A stretch of DNA of 64,000 bases from contig NZ_JAHSPG010000014.1 in NCBI RefSeq assembly GCF_019130065.1, positions 186,001 to 250,000 on the forward strand, in the 5' to 3' direction. This document shows positions 8,704 through 17,171 of the stretch, piece after piece. Source of the DNA: Pinibacter aurantiacus. Lineage in GTDB: Bacteria; Bacteroidota; Bacteroidia; Chitinophagales; Chitinophagaceae. Positions within the stretch are counted from its first letter, which is position 1; the number at the start of each line of letters is the position of its first letter. A program made the translations under genes and the position numbers. Under the pieces are notes generated by a model, which was given only the letters and a program-made list of their open reading frames with translations, did not search any database and was not told the DNA's origin.

Positions 8704-10506
8704 ATGAAAATTCTTTTACAATATTTAAAGCCGTATAAGTGGCTGATAGGGTTGGCGTTGTTGTTGGCGACGATCAACCAGGTGTTTTCTTTATTTGATC
8801 CGCTGATATTTGGTAAACTGTTTGACAAGCTGCTGATTCATGCCCATGACTATGGCAGCGTAGACAAGGACAAAGTTTTCCATGCTGAAGGCACCCGTTC
8901 GTGGAACGACTTCTTTTGGAGTCTTTTAAAATACCTGGGAATGCTTATTGGTGTTGCCATGGTATCGCGCATTGCGAAGGCTTTCCAGGATTATTTTGTA
9001 AATGTGATCGTGCAAAAATTCGGCGCAAAAATTTTTACAGATGGTCTGCAACATTCAATGAAGCTTCCATACCAGGAATTTGAAGATCAAAGAAGTGGTG
9101 AAACGTTATCGATACTTACAAAAGTGCGTACAGACACGGAGAAATTCATCACCATGTTCATCAATGTGCTCTTCGGAATTATTGTGGGTATCGTATTTGT
9201 AACGATCTATTCGTTTAGTTTGCATTGGTCCATTATGCCGATCTATGTTGTGGGCGCTGCAATACTTGCATGGCTTACAAGTGTACTGAGTAAAAAAATA
9301 AAGATCATTCAAAAACGCATTGTTGCTGAAACAACTTCACTTGCCGGCTCTACTACTGAATCGCTGCGCAATATTGAGTTGCTGAAAAGCCTTGGTTTGA
9401 CCAACCAGGAGGTGAAGCGCCTGAATGCAAACACTTACAAAATACTTGGGCTGGAATTGAAGAAGGTTAAAAGCCTCAGGGCATTGAACTTCATCCAGGG
9501 TACGTTTGTAAATTTCCTCAGACAATCCATCGTTTTTGTTTTGGCATTGCTGGTGTTTAGAAACAGCATTACTCCGGGACAGGTGTTAACGCTGACGTTT
9601 TATTCTTTCTTTATTTTCGGGCCGCTGCAGGAAATTGGAAACATTATTCTTGCCTATCGTGAAGCTGAAGCATCGCTCATCAACTTTCATAACCTGATGG
9701 AGAAGGCGCCGGAGAAGCAACCAGAGCATGCAAAACATTTGGGCGACGTAAAATCCCTAAGTTTTAATGACGTTAGTTTCAAGCACCAAACGGCAAACTA
9801 TCGTGCTATTGAAGATATTAGTTTCACCGTGAACAAAGGCGAAACCGTTGCCTTTGTTGGGCCCTCAGGTTCGGGTAAAACAACGTTGATGAAATTGCTG
9901 GTGGGTTTGTACAGGCCGAAGGAAGGAAAAATTTTATACAATGGCATCGATGAAAGTTCAATCAATTTTGATGACCTGAGAAATCAGATAGGCTTTGTAA
10001 CGCAGGATACACAACTGTTTGCAGGCAGTATTAAAGAGAACCTGATGTTTGTAAATCCAAACGCGACGGAAGAGGATCTCATGGATGTATTGCAAAAAGC
10101 TTCCTGTCAAAAATTATTGAACCGTGCAGAGAAAGGTTTAGATACAATGATCGGTGAAGGTGGTTTGAAATTAAGCGGTGGAGAAAAACAACGTTTGTCG
10201 ATTGCACGTGCGTTGCTGCGCAAACCGAAAGTTTTAATTTTTGATGAAGCCACTTCTGCATTGGATTCTATTACTGAGGAAGAAATTACATCTACTATCA
10301 GGTCGGTTTCTTCAGAAGGAGATCAAATCACTATTTTAATTGCGCACAGACTTTCTACCATTATGCATGCCGATAGAATTTATGTGCTTGAGCAAGGCAA
10401 TGTTGTAGAAACCGGGAACCACGAATATTTGCTGGAACAAAAGGGTTTGTATTATGCAATGTGGAGACAGCAGATTGGAGAAAGAAAGAATTTGAAGATA
10501 GCGTAA
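8704..10506 (+). CDS. ABC transporter, fused permease and ATPase (exporter type)
   Basis: A 600-residue half-transporter. The N-terminal half has about six membrane helices (residues 15-320), and the C-terminal nucleotide-binding domain has Walker A GPSGSGKTT (about 385-393), signature LSGGEKQR (about 490), Walker B VLIFDEATSALD and the H-loop LIAHRLSTI. This is the MsbA/multidrug exporter arrangement; it should work as a homodimer in the inner membrane. The substrate (lipid, peptide or drug) cannot be deduced. It is a single gene, ended by a strong terminator, with no partner permease nearby. Confidence 0.93.
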   Translation: MKILLQYLKPYKWLIGLALLLATINQVFSLFDPLIFGKLFDKLLIHAHDYGSVDKDKVFHAEGTRSWNDFFWSLLKYLGMLIGVAMVSRIAKAFQDYFVNVIVQKFGAKIFTDGLQHSMKLPYQEFEDQRSGETLSILTKVRTDTEKFITMFINVLFGIIVGIVFVTIYSFSLHWSIMPIYVVGAAILAWLTSVLSKKIKIIQKRIVAETTSLAGSTTESLRNIELLKSLGLTNQEVKRLNANTYKILGLELKKVKSLRALNFIQGTFVNFLRQSIVFVLALLVFRNSITPGQVLTLTFYSFFIFGPLQEIGNIILAYREAEASLINFHNLMEKAPEKQPEHAKHLGDVKSLSFNDVSFKHQTANYRAIEDISFTVNKGETVAFVGPSGSGKTTLMKLLVGLYRPKEGKILYNGIDESSINFDDLRNQIGFVTQDTQLFAGSIKENLMFVNPNATEEDLMDVLQKASCQKLLNRAEKGLDTMIGEGGLKLSGGEKQRLSIARALLRKPKVLIFDEATSALDSITEEEITSTIRSVSSEGDQITILIAHRLSTIMHADRIYVLEQGNVVETGNHEYLLEQKGLYYAMWRQQIGERKNLKIA

Positions 10507-10570
10507 TGCTTCGCATTTGTTTTGCCGCTGAAGCACAGAAAACACCACTTCTCACTAAGGGTTTTTTCTT

Positions 10571-10732
10571 ACCGCAGAGATAAGGAGCTTTTTCCACAGA
10601 GTAAAGGAGGGTAATCCTAATAAATAATAGCTGGTCACAGGAATTCTTGAGACCAGCTATTTCTTTTTGGTTACTATATAAAAACGCCTTTCTCCTTTCC
10701 TCTGTGAAAAAACCTCTGTTGCCTCTGTGGTT
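10571..10732. repeat. CACAGAGG-type inverted arms around a terminator
   Basis: The left arm (10571-10610) contains CCGCAGAGATAAGGAG, TTTTTCCACAGAG and AAAGGAGG. The right arm (10685-10732) is its approximate inverse (CTCCTTTCCTCTGTG, CCTCTGTGG). The unique terminator at 10626-10670 lies in the loop. Further copies are at 32040-32226 and 57444-57587. Confidence 0.8.
10626..10670 (+). terminator. Terminator of the ABC transporter gene
   Basis: Perfect 11-base arms AATAGCTGGTC (10626-10636) and GACCAGCTATT (10651-10661), followed by TCTTTTTGG. About 120 bases after the stop codon. The rest of the 393-base gap before the next gene holds the flanking CACAGAGG arms and unremarkable AT-rich leader. 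Confidence 0.8.
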
Positions 10733-10899
10733 AAAATCCGTGTACCGCCTTAGTAGTTATATTGACCACAGGTCAAATTTTTAAACTTTTCTTTAGAAAT
10801 AATTGTTTTTTTTAGGTGCCGGTTTGAGGTGAATGCAACGTTTTAGGTTTTGGGAAGCTCAATATTCTTTTACGCACTTGTACCGTTTAAAACCTTGTT

Positions 10900-11700
10900 A
10901 TGATAAGAGCATTTTACAGCCTCGTTATTTTGTCAGCCTTGATGTTTCTTCAAAGCTGTACAAAGAACGATGACTCGATTCCTCAAAATGCCTCAGGACC
11001 TTTGCTCACAAAAATTGAATGGAAAGACCAGAATGCTTCGGCCAATTTCGAATACAATTCTGATAATACACAAAAGCAAATCATCTACGATACTCCGTAC
11101 GGAATTGACACGGTAAATTTTGCTTACACAAACAGCAAACTTGTCACCATCACCAGCACGCGATCATTGAAAAGCAGCCAGTATGCATACAATGAAAAAA
11201 GCCAGGTGAGTAATATTACAATGTCAAGCATTTATTCCATTGCGAAATATGAGTTTGACTACACTTACACATCTACAGGAAAGGTAGCTTCCCTTAAATA
11301 TTACCTGCTGAATGAAGCAGGCAAACATCTTATTTACAACTCGGTGTATGAGTACAACAGTACAGACGATCTTTCAAAAATCACATCGACTGATAAAAAC
11401 AATCAGCAAGTCATCATCCTGATCAAATCATATTCGGAAAACACTTCCTTCAATCCGTGGCCGTTTGTCAGCACCACAGATCTTGAAGAGATGTATGAAC
11501 TGTACAACTACCCGGTATTAAACAGTTTGAAGAAATTGCCAAAGAGAGTTGAAAAAGTTACACCGGGCTATAAATCTATTTACGAAACTGATTTTACCAT
11601 AAACTCGTTAAAACTGGAAAAAACCTTATCCTCTAATTATTACGAGGACGATCCGGGGAATAAAGTGACGATGGAAGCGGAGTATTTTTACAATAACTGA
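10900..11700 (+). CDS. Lipoprotein of unknown function with YD-like repeats
   Basis: 266 residues. The N-terminus has a lipoprotein signal peptide with lipobox LQSC (cysteine at residue 20), so the product is probably anchored in an envelope membrane and exported. The body has repeated tyrosine/aspartate-rich beta-hairpin segments (FEYNSDNTQ, YAYNEKSQV, YEYNSTDDL), reminiscent of YD-repeat or DUF4595-like lipoproteins of Bacteroidota; I cannot place it more exactly. It stands alone and converges with the DUF3857 gene. Its last codons and its TGA stop are part of a repeat arm (AATAACTGA), so the C-terminal two residues (NN) are encoded by the repeat. Confidence 0.8.
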   Translation: MIRAFYSLVILSALMFLQSCTKNDDSIPQNASGPLLTKIEWKDQNASANFEYNSDNTQKQIIYDTPYGIDTVNFAYTNSKLVTITSTRSLKSSQYAYNEKSQVSNITMSSIYSIAKYEFDYTYTSTGKVASLKYYLLNEAGKHLIYNSVYEYNSTDDLSKITSTDKNNQQVIILIKSYSENTSFNPWPFVSTTDLEEMYELYNYPVLNSLKKLPKRVEKVTPGYKSIYETDFTINSLKLEKTLSSNYYEDDPGNKVTMEAEYFYNN

Positions 11701-11796
11701 GTAACTGAATCATTGAATAACTGAGTGGTTGATAGTTGTAATGTGAGATCGGATATGAACCACTCAGTTATTCAGTTAATCAGTTATTCAGTTATT
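11692..11796. repeat. Inverted AATAACTGA arms shared by two convergent genes
   Basis: Two 39-base arms (11692-11730 and 11758-11796) of ATAACTGA octamers, ending in GAGTGGTT, match at 35 positions and enclose a 27-base loop. The stop codon of the lipoprotein (TGA, 11698-11700) and the stop of the DUF3857 gene (TAA, 11792-11794) both lie within the arms, one in each, and in different frames of the same unit. Confidence 0.9.
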
Positions 11797-13846
11797 TGTT
11801 TAAGAAATGTCTTATTGTTAGGAATATCCCTACTCCAATGACCAACATCATCGCCATCTGTTTGTTGCTGAGGCTTTTTGTTGGATCTGATTTTCTTAGC
11901 TGCGTTTTCCCGTTGCCATTATCGTAGCTGAACTCATACTCCAGGTTGTCTACCATTTTTTTATAATCCTCTTTGTATTTATCGAGCGCTTCTGGTGATA
12001 TATGGTCCTTGAAAGTTTTCAGGTGATAGGTTAATACAACTCTTGAGCCGATGATCTCGGGGTTGAAGTCAAATTCAAAAGCGTCGTTCTTTATGTGCAA
12101 TTCATTTGCGTCGAGCGCCCAGTCCTCATAAAAATTAATCGCAATGGTATTGGTAATATCAACTGGATAGGACAATGCAAGCGGTGCGCCTTTCGCCAGG
12201 CCTTTTGGATTAGGAAGCTGCTCGTAGATGCGGCGACCAAGCACGCTGAATTTATCTGCACCACTCTCCGATTTCCAGATGGTAGGAATCGCATAGGTTT
12301 TAGTAACACTAACTGAGTTCGCATCGCTGTCGTCTTTTATTTGCCAGTTTTTATCTTGTAGTATGCTTTCATAGGTAGAGGCATAATATTGAAGCGAGCT
12401 TTTTTCAAGGTCCCTAATACTGTTTTCTGCAAAGGAGCTACGAACATCGTCTGCCATGCCGCCTTTGTATTCGCATTCCACTTCAAGATTGCTCTTCTCT
12501 CCTTTTTTGCTTACCCAAAAAGTTTCAGTAATTCTCGATGCCGATACTTCCGAGGGCTCAATTGCGGTTAGTGCATTGATGCCATCTCGCAGGATAAGCG
12601 CCTGACCATAAGCCGGCACGTACGTATTGATGAGCGCTCCGCCCTGGTGTGTGTAAGTAGGGTCAACAAAAATATAGGTACCTGCGGACCTTTCTATTGC
12701 CACAATCGCATGATCAAAATGGCCCGGCGCGGGCGTGGCGTCGAGTAATTTATTTCTCATGGACGTGTTTACAAGTGCCACGTAGGCTTTCATCCCCGCT
12801 TTCTGTAAAATGGAAGAATATAAAAGCGACTTGTCCTTGCAATCGCCAAACCTGTTTTTGAAAACATCCTCCGGCGCATGCGGTTTGTGGGAATTTTCGC
12901 CAATTTCCAACCCCAGATAACGCACCTGGTCCTGTACAAACCGCAGGGCAAGGGAGGCGAAATCATCGTTGTATCCCTTAGCCTGTTTGTACCAATCTGT
13001 GATCTTTGCATTTAGCGCGGGCGAAAAAGTATACTGATAATTGTTGAATGTTTTTAGTCCCCACCTTACCACTTCATTCCAGTTGCCATATTCCGTTACA
13101 CTTACGTAGGGCACGGTAATGTACCAGTCGGGAATGTCTCCTTCGCTTTCCCAGAGTTTCGTTGCAGGATTGTTCCAATGATAAACCGTAGTTGCTCCTT
13201 CTGTAATTTGGGTTGGTGCAACTGCCTGGTTGAAATATTTAAAGTTGAGTTTTGTAGAAGCAGGTGCGATCAGAGTGAGAAAATAATTACACAAAGCGGT
13301 ACTGCTGGTAAAATAATAGCTGTTGTCAAACCGGCTTCCAAACACGGGATTAAATCCGGTTACGGAATAAGAGACTTCTACGCGATCATCTTTTCTTACG
13401 TCCTTTAAAATGATGAAGGCGCGTTTTGTTCCGTTGTACTGCAGGCTGGCAGATGCTGTTTCTTCCTGCACTACCTGTATGGCACCCTGCGTAAGCTGGT
13501 TGATCATTTTTCCATCGCGCCAAACGGCAACTTTATGAAAAATGACCTTCTGGTATTCGGGGGAAAAACTTACAGAGACTTCGGAGGCATTTTCAACGCC
13601 AGACTCGTTTACAATATGCCTTATTAAATGGGTATATTCAGTTTGCAGAGGAATGTTTACCTGCTCATCCATCAGTTCCAGGTAGTAGCCGTTGCTGATG
13701 TCCCGGGCTTCGGGTTTCTTGTCCAGGCTGGGGTTTGTTTTATAAAGCCACGTGGGCATGGCCGTTATAGACACCTTTTCTGCGGCCCTTACACACACGC
13801 ACAGACAGCTGGCGAACAGGGAAATTAAAAAGAGTTTTCGTAGCAT
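11792..13846 (-). CDS. DUF3857 and transglutaminase-like domain protein, envelope-located
   Basis: 684 residues. A signal peptide (MLRKLFLISLFASCLCVCVRA) precedes a DUF3857 beta-domain (about residues 55-230) and a transglutaminase-like domain with a complete triad: Cys336 in FGDCKDKS, His379 in FDHAIVAI and Asp395 in IFVDPTY. A further beta-domain follows, and a C-terminal membrane helix (MLVIGVGIFLTI) should tether the protein, leaving the catalytic domain outside the cytoplasm. Such proteins are frequent in Bacteroidota and their substrates are unknown. Start ATG at 13844-13846; a TACTTTTG promoter element lies 39 bases upstream. Confidence 0.88.
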   Translation of the reverse strand: MLRKLFLISLFASCLCVCVRAAEKVSITAMPTWLYKTNPSLDKKPEARDISNGYYLELMDEQVNIPLQTEYTHLIRHIVNESGVENASEVSVSFSPEYQKVIFHKVAVWRDGKMINQLTQGAIQVVQEETASASLQYNGTKRAFIILKDVRKDDRVEVSYSVTGFNPVFGSRFDNSYYFTSSTALCNYFLTLIAPASTKLNFKYFNQAVAPTQITEGATTVYHWNNPATKLWESEGDIPDWYITVPYVSVTEYGNWNEVVRWGLKTFNNYQYTFSPALNAKITDWYKQAKGYNDDFASLALRFVQDQVRYLGLEIGENSHKPHAPEDVFKNRFGDCKDKSLLYSSILQKAGMKAYVALVNTSMRNKLLDATPAPGHFDHAIVAIERSAGTYIFVDPTYTHQGGALINTYVPAYGQALILRDGINALTAIEPSEVSASRITETFWVSKKGEKSNLEVECEYKGGMADDVRSSFAENSIRDLEKSSLQYYASTYESILQDKNWQIKDDSDANSVSVTKTYAIPTIWKSESGADKFSVLGRRIYEQLPNPKGLAKGAPLALSYPVDITNTIAINFYEDWALDANELHIKNDAFEFDFNPEIIGSRVVLTYHLKTFKDHISPEALDKYKEDYKKMVDNLEYEFSYDNGNGKTQLRKSDPTKSLSNKQMAMMLVIGVGIFLTIRHFLNK

Positions 13847-13884
13847 ATCAAGGGTTTAGGTTTAAACGCAATTGTAAATATGCA

Positions 13885-13892
13885 CAAAAGTA
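13885..13892 (-). promoter_or_regulatory. -7 box for the DUF3857 gene
   Basis: TACTTTTG on the minus strand matches TAnnTTTG, 39 bases before the start codon. I see no TTTG at the right distance for a -33 element. The rest of the 324-base divergent region up to 14170 shows nothing further that I can support beyond a one-mismatch box TACTTTAG at 14010-14017 for the plus-strand gene. Confidence 0.45.
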
Positions 13893-14170
13893 TTTAGACT
13901 GGGTTGGGGTAAGTATAAATACTTATAACGTGTTGACAATGAAGGCACACTTTTTGCCATTTAGAAATGAATTTTTTGGGGAACTGTTTTAAATATCCAA
14001 ATAAGTTTCTACTTTAGCGGTACCTATCTTCATTCCTATAAATAAGCCAAACAAAATTTAGTCGCGTAACCGGCATTCTTATCCTCCTATCTAAAGACCA
14101 GATTTTAATAAGTCCCGTCTCCTTTCTTTTTATTATCTGAAACTACATTTCGAAAACAAAAATTTGGTTT

Positions 14171-16561
14171 ATGAAACACTTGTACTCATCTTACAAGAGG
14201 GTTTTTGCCGCCTTGTTGTTCTTTTTTATCATCACCTCCACAAAAGCTAACACCTATTGGGTTACCAACACAAATGTTAATGGTACCGGCTCATTAGGCG
14301 ACGCTATTACCCAAGCAAATAATCATGCGGGTAAGGACACTATTAGCTTCAACATTGCAGGCTCCGGCCCATTTGTATTTCAACCCAGCCTTAGTGGCTT
14401 TCCTGTTATTATTGATCCGCTTTTCATTAACGGTTACTCGCAACCGGGATCGCAGCCAGGCACATTTACTTCACGTACCATTTCAATCGTTATTGACGGA
14501 ATGGGTTTGCCTGCTTACTTAAGTGGATTGCAAATTGCGTCAAGCAACGTTGAGTTTGCCGGTCTGAACATCAGAAACTTTGGTGAATCGGGCATTACCA
14601 TCAATGGTGGTTTGCAAAACATCAGCATCTGGGGTTCATTCATCGGAACAAACGAATTTGGCACTACTGCTGCGTCTAACGGCAGAAACGGTATCAGAAC
14701 TTCTACCGGTGCTACCGCGAGCACCTGGAACATTACCATTGGTACAAATGGTGACGGTGTTCAGGATGCATGGGAAGGCAACGTTATAGGTGCTAACCTC
14801 GATAATGGTATTGCTCTTGCATTTGCAAGAAATGCAAAAATCGCAGGTAACTATATAGGTGTCGGCGCGAGTGGTGCTGAAGCTATTGGCAACAGCACCG
14901 CAGGTATCGTTTTAGACAAAAGTTCTAAAAACAACCTTATTGGTACAGATGCGAATGGCACAAGCGATGATGTTGAAGGAAACGTAATTGGCAACAATGC
15001 TAAATACGGTGTATGGTTATACAATTCGTCAGATTCAAATACTGTTGCTGGTAACAAAATAGGTTTAGATGCGGCAAACAACGCAGCTCCAAATGTGATG
15101 GGTGTTATTGTTTGGAACTCCAGCGCTAACACAATTGGTGGTATTGAAGCTGTGCAAGCAAATAGCATCGGTTCTAACACAAAATATGGCATCAAACTGC
15201 AAGCGGGTGACTACTACGCCGTGCTTGGTGGCAACACTACTCAGCATAACATGATCTTCAACAACTTTATCGGAACTTTTGCTCCGGGTGTTGCAGACAG
15301 AGGTAACGGCATCTTTGGTGTTTACGCTGAAGCGATGAGTGGTTATGATGTTATCAACAACTGGGTTGGTAGTGATAACAATGGCACTACCGATTTGAGA
15401 GAAGGAAACGTTATCGCGTTTAATAAACAATCTGGTGTTTCCACCTACACAGGTTTCGCTGGTACTGGTAAACTTACCGGCCTTACCATTTCAAGAAACA
15501 GAATGTATGGCAACGTAGAGCTTGGTATTGATCTGAAGACTGACCTTACTACGGGCAGAGGCGTTAGTAATAACCACAGTGCTTCTTTGACTGGCCCTAA
15601 CAATTATATCAATGCTCCTGTGATATTTGCAATTACTGAACAAGGGGATAATTTTGTTATTAATGGATTCAGCGATCCGGGTGCTATTATTGAGTTTTAC
15701 AAAGCAGATGGTAAACACCCTTCAAATCCGCTTCCTTTGGGCTTCACCAAAAGTTTCGGAGAAGGCCTTATTCCCTACATTCGCCTGAAAGAGGATGGTG
15801 ACCTGGATGGTTATTCAGACGACTTACGTATTACCGGTGCGTATGATAAAGTACTTGAAGGTAACAACAACCCTGCTACTATCACAACTAACCGCTTTCG
15901 ATTTACCATTCCAAAAATATTGTTCCCAGGCTTAACAACTACAACAGGTTTAACAGCTACTGCTACAGATGCTGATGGCAATACATCTGAATTCAGTGGT
16001 GTTGTTTTCCCTCCTGTAAATGCTCCATTGCCTGTTGACTTCATTTCTTTCAAAGCTGTTCTGTCTGGTGGCAAAGCTACTTTGACATGGCAAACAGAAA
16101 ACGAAGTAAGCAATGACCACTTTGATGTTGAAAGAAGCGGCGATGGCAGAACATTCACCAAACTTGGTGCTGTAGCTGCATCTCACGCTCCTGTAGGCAA
16201 CTATACATTTGTTGATGCATCTCCGCTTAGCAACAACTACTATCGTTTGAAACAAGTTGACATTAACGGCGACTTTAAATATAGCAAAGTAGTTTATCTG
16301 CAAGCTCAGGCATTGCAAATACAAATCAGCCCGAATCCATTCGTTGATCACGTGAACTTATCATACAACCTGGAAAATGCAGGTAAAGTGAAAGTGTACG
16401 TTTACGATATGGTGGGCAGATTGATCAAACAAATTGATCTGCAAGGAAACAAAGGTTATAACACACAATCTGTTTCCAGCCTTGGTAGCTTACCATCAGG
16501 TCAATATGTGATCAGATTGGTGGGTGATAACTTACAAACACAAGTACGACTTGTGAAGTAA
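14171..16561 (+). CDS. Secreted right-handed beta-helix protein with T9SS type A sorting domain
   Basis: 796 residues. An N-terminal signal peptide (about residues 1-26) is followed by a long Asn/Gly/Ile-rich region (about 30-480) with recurring segments such as NNGIALAFARNAKIAGNYIG and NSSDSNTVAGNKIG, typical of a parallel beta-helix. A domain starting LPVDFISFKA (about 620) resembles the fibronectin-like module that often precedes sorting tails. The end is a T9SS type A sorting domain: SPNPFVDHVNLSY, YDMVGRLIKQIDL and GQYVIRLV. The product should pass the inner membrane by Sec and the outer membrane by T9SS, and be released or fixed on the surface. An adhesin or polysaccharide-acting role is possible, but no catalytic site is recognisable. 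Confidence 0.88.
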   Translation: MKHLYSSYKRVFAALLFFFIITSTKANTYWVTNTNVNGTGSLGDAITQANNHAGKDTISFNIAGSGPFVFQPSLSGFPVIIDPLFINGYSQPGSQPGTFTSRTISIVIDGMGLPAYLSGLQIASSNVEFAGLNIRNFGESGITINGGLQNISIWGSFIGTNEFGTTAASNGRNGIRTSTGATASTWNITIGTNGDGVQDAWEGNVIGANLDNGIALAFARNAKIAGNYIGVGASGAEAIGNSTAGIVLDKSSKNNLIGTDANGTSDDVEGNVIGNNAKYGVWLYNSSDSNTVAGNKIGLDAANNAAPNVMGVIVWNSSANTIGGIEAVQANSIGSNTKYGIKLQAGDYYAVLGGNTTQHNMIFNNFIGTFAPGVADRGNGIFGVYAEAMSGYDVINNWVGSDNNGTTDLREGNVIAFNKQSGVSTYTGFAGTGKLTGLTISRNRMYGNVELGIDLKTDLTTGRGVSNNHSASLTGPNNYINAPVIFAITEQGDNFVINGFSDPGAIIEFYKADGKHPSNPLPLGFTKSFGEGLIPYIRLKEDGDLDGYSDDLRITGAYDKVLEGNNNPATITTNRFRFTIPKILFPGLTTTTGLTATATDADGNTSEFSGVVFPPVNAPLPVDFISFKAVLSGGKATLTWQTENEVSNDHFDVERSGDGRTFTKLGAVAASHAPVGNYTFVDASPLSNNYYRLKQVDINGDFKYSKVVYLQAQALQIQISPNPFVDHVNLSYNLENAGKVKVYVYDMVGRLIKQIDLQGNKGYNTQSVSSLGSLPSGQYVIRLVGDNLQTQVRLVK

Positions 16562-16590
16562 AAAATGAGTTTTAATGATTGATTGAATAA

Positions 16591-16622
16591 AGGCTGTCTC
16601 GAAAGAGGCAGTCTTTTTTTTT
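16591..16622 (+). terminator. Terminator after the beta-helix gene
   Basis: Arms AGGCTGTCTC and GAGGCAGTCT with a GAAA tetraloop and G-U pairs, followed by a run of nine or more T. About 30 bases after the stop. Confidence 0.85.
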
Positions 16623-16634
16623 GGTTGGTTCTTG

Positions 16635-17075
16635 AAGGGCAAAGTATGGTGTATGATGTAGGATGGATGATGGACGGTGTATGAGGTACGAAGGTCGCGG
16701 ATGTGCAAGCCACAAATATTCAACACTAAGGCACTAAGGATGCACTAAGCTTCACTAAGAAGACGCTAAGATTTACAAACCTGAAAATTGATTGATGAAA
16801 GAATGTATGGACCACTGTAGAGACGCCTTGAAGGCGTCTCTTGTATATAATGCATGTTCGATCCAATGCAACAACCCTGGGTATTGCAAAGACGCATTCA
16901 ATGCATCTCTACGAAGTTCGAAACAATCTAAATCGTTGCACTGACAAAAACCCTTAGTGAAACTTAGTGCCCTCAGTGCCTTAGTGGTAAAAGAAAATGA
17001 CTGTATAACAGAATGACTGAATGCGGTAGTTAAACCCTGAAATCCAACCACTAGTTATTCAATCATTCAATCACT
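16635..17075. repeat. Mosaic of several heptamer/octamer arrays and GTAGAGACGC palindromes
   Basis: This fills most of the 610-base gap between the beta-helix gene and the first SusD. In order: a single-orientation 7-nt array at about 16645-16700 (GTATGAT, GTAGGAT, GGATGAT and so on); CACTAAGG units at 16721-16770 with their inverse at 16951-16990; two opposed palindromes, 16817-16841 (GTAGAGACGCC) and 16888-16913 (inverse type with a CATTCAATG core); and a short ATTGATTGAT array at about 16785 with an inverse-type array (TTATTCAATCATTCAATC) at 17054-17075. The arrays are partly nested, outer pairs enclosing inner pairs. Confidence 0.75.
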
Positions 17076-17079
17076 AAAA

Positions 17080-17107
17080 AAGAGAGGGCCGGCAAGAATG
17101 CCGGCCC
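17080..17107 (-). terminator. Terminator of the first SusC-SusD pair
   Basis: Perfect arms GGGCCGGC (17086-17093) and GCCGGCCC (17100-17107). On the minus strand the stem is followed by TCTCTTTTTT. It lies 65 bases after the SusD stop codon. Confidence 0.88.
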
Positions 17108-17171
17108 GAAAAATCAACCTATTGTAACACAGCGTTTAAATAAATTCCTGTGCAGATATTGGATTAGAAAA

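Noticed and set aside
11792-13846. The transglutaminase protein as the missing partner of the alpha-E/ATP-grasp pair
   Set aside because: Its DUF3857-transglutaminase layout, signal peptide and membrane anchor differ from the cytoplasmic transglutaminase-like partner, and it lies 9 kb away.
16851-16866. GTTCGATCC stretch as a tRNA T-loop
   Set aside because: No acceptor, D or anticodon stem can be formed around it. I found no tRNA anywhere by eye, though a covariance search could still find one.
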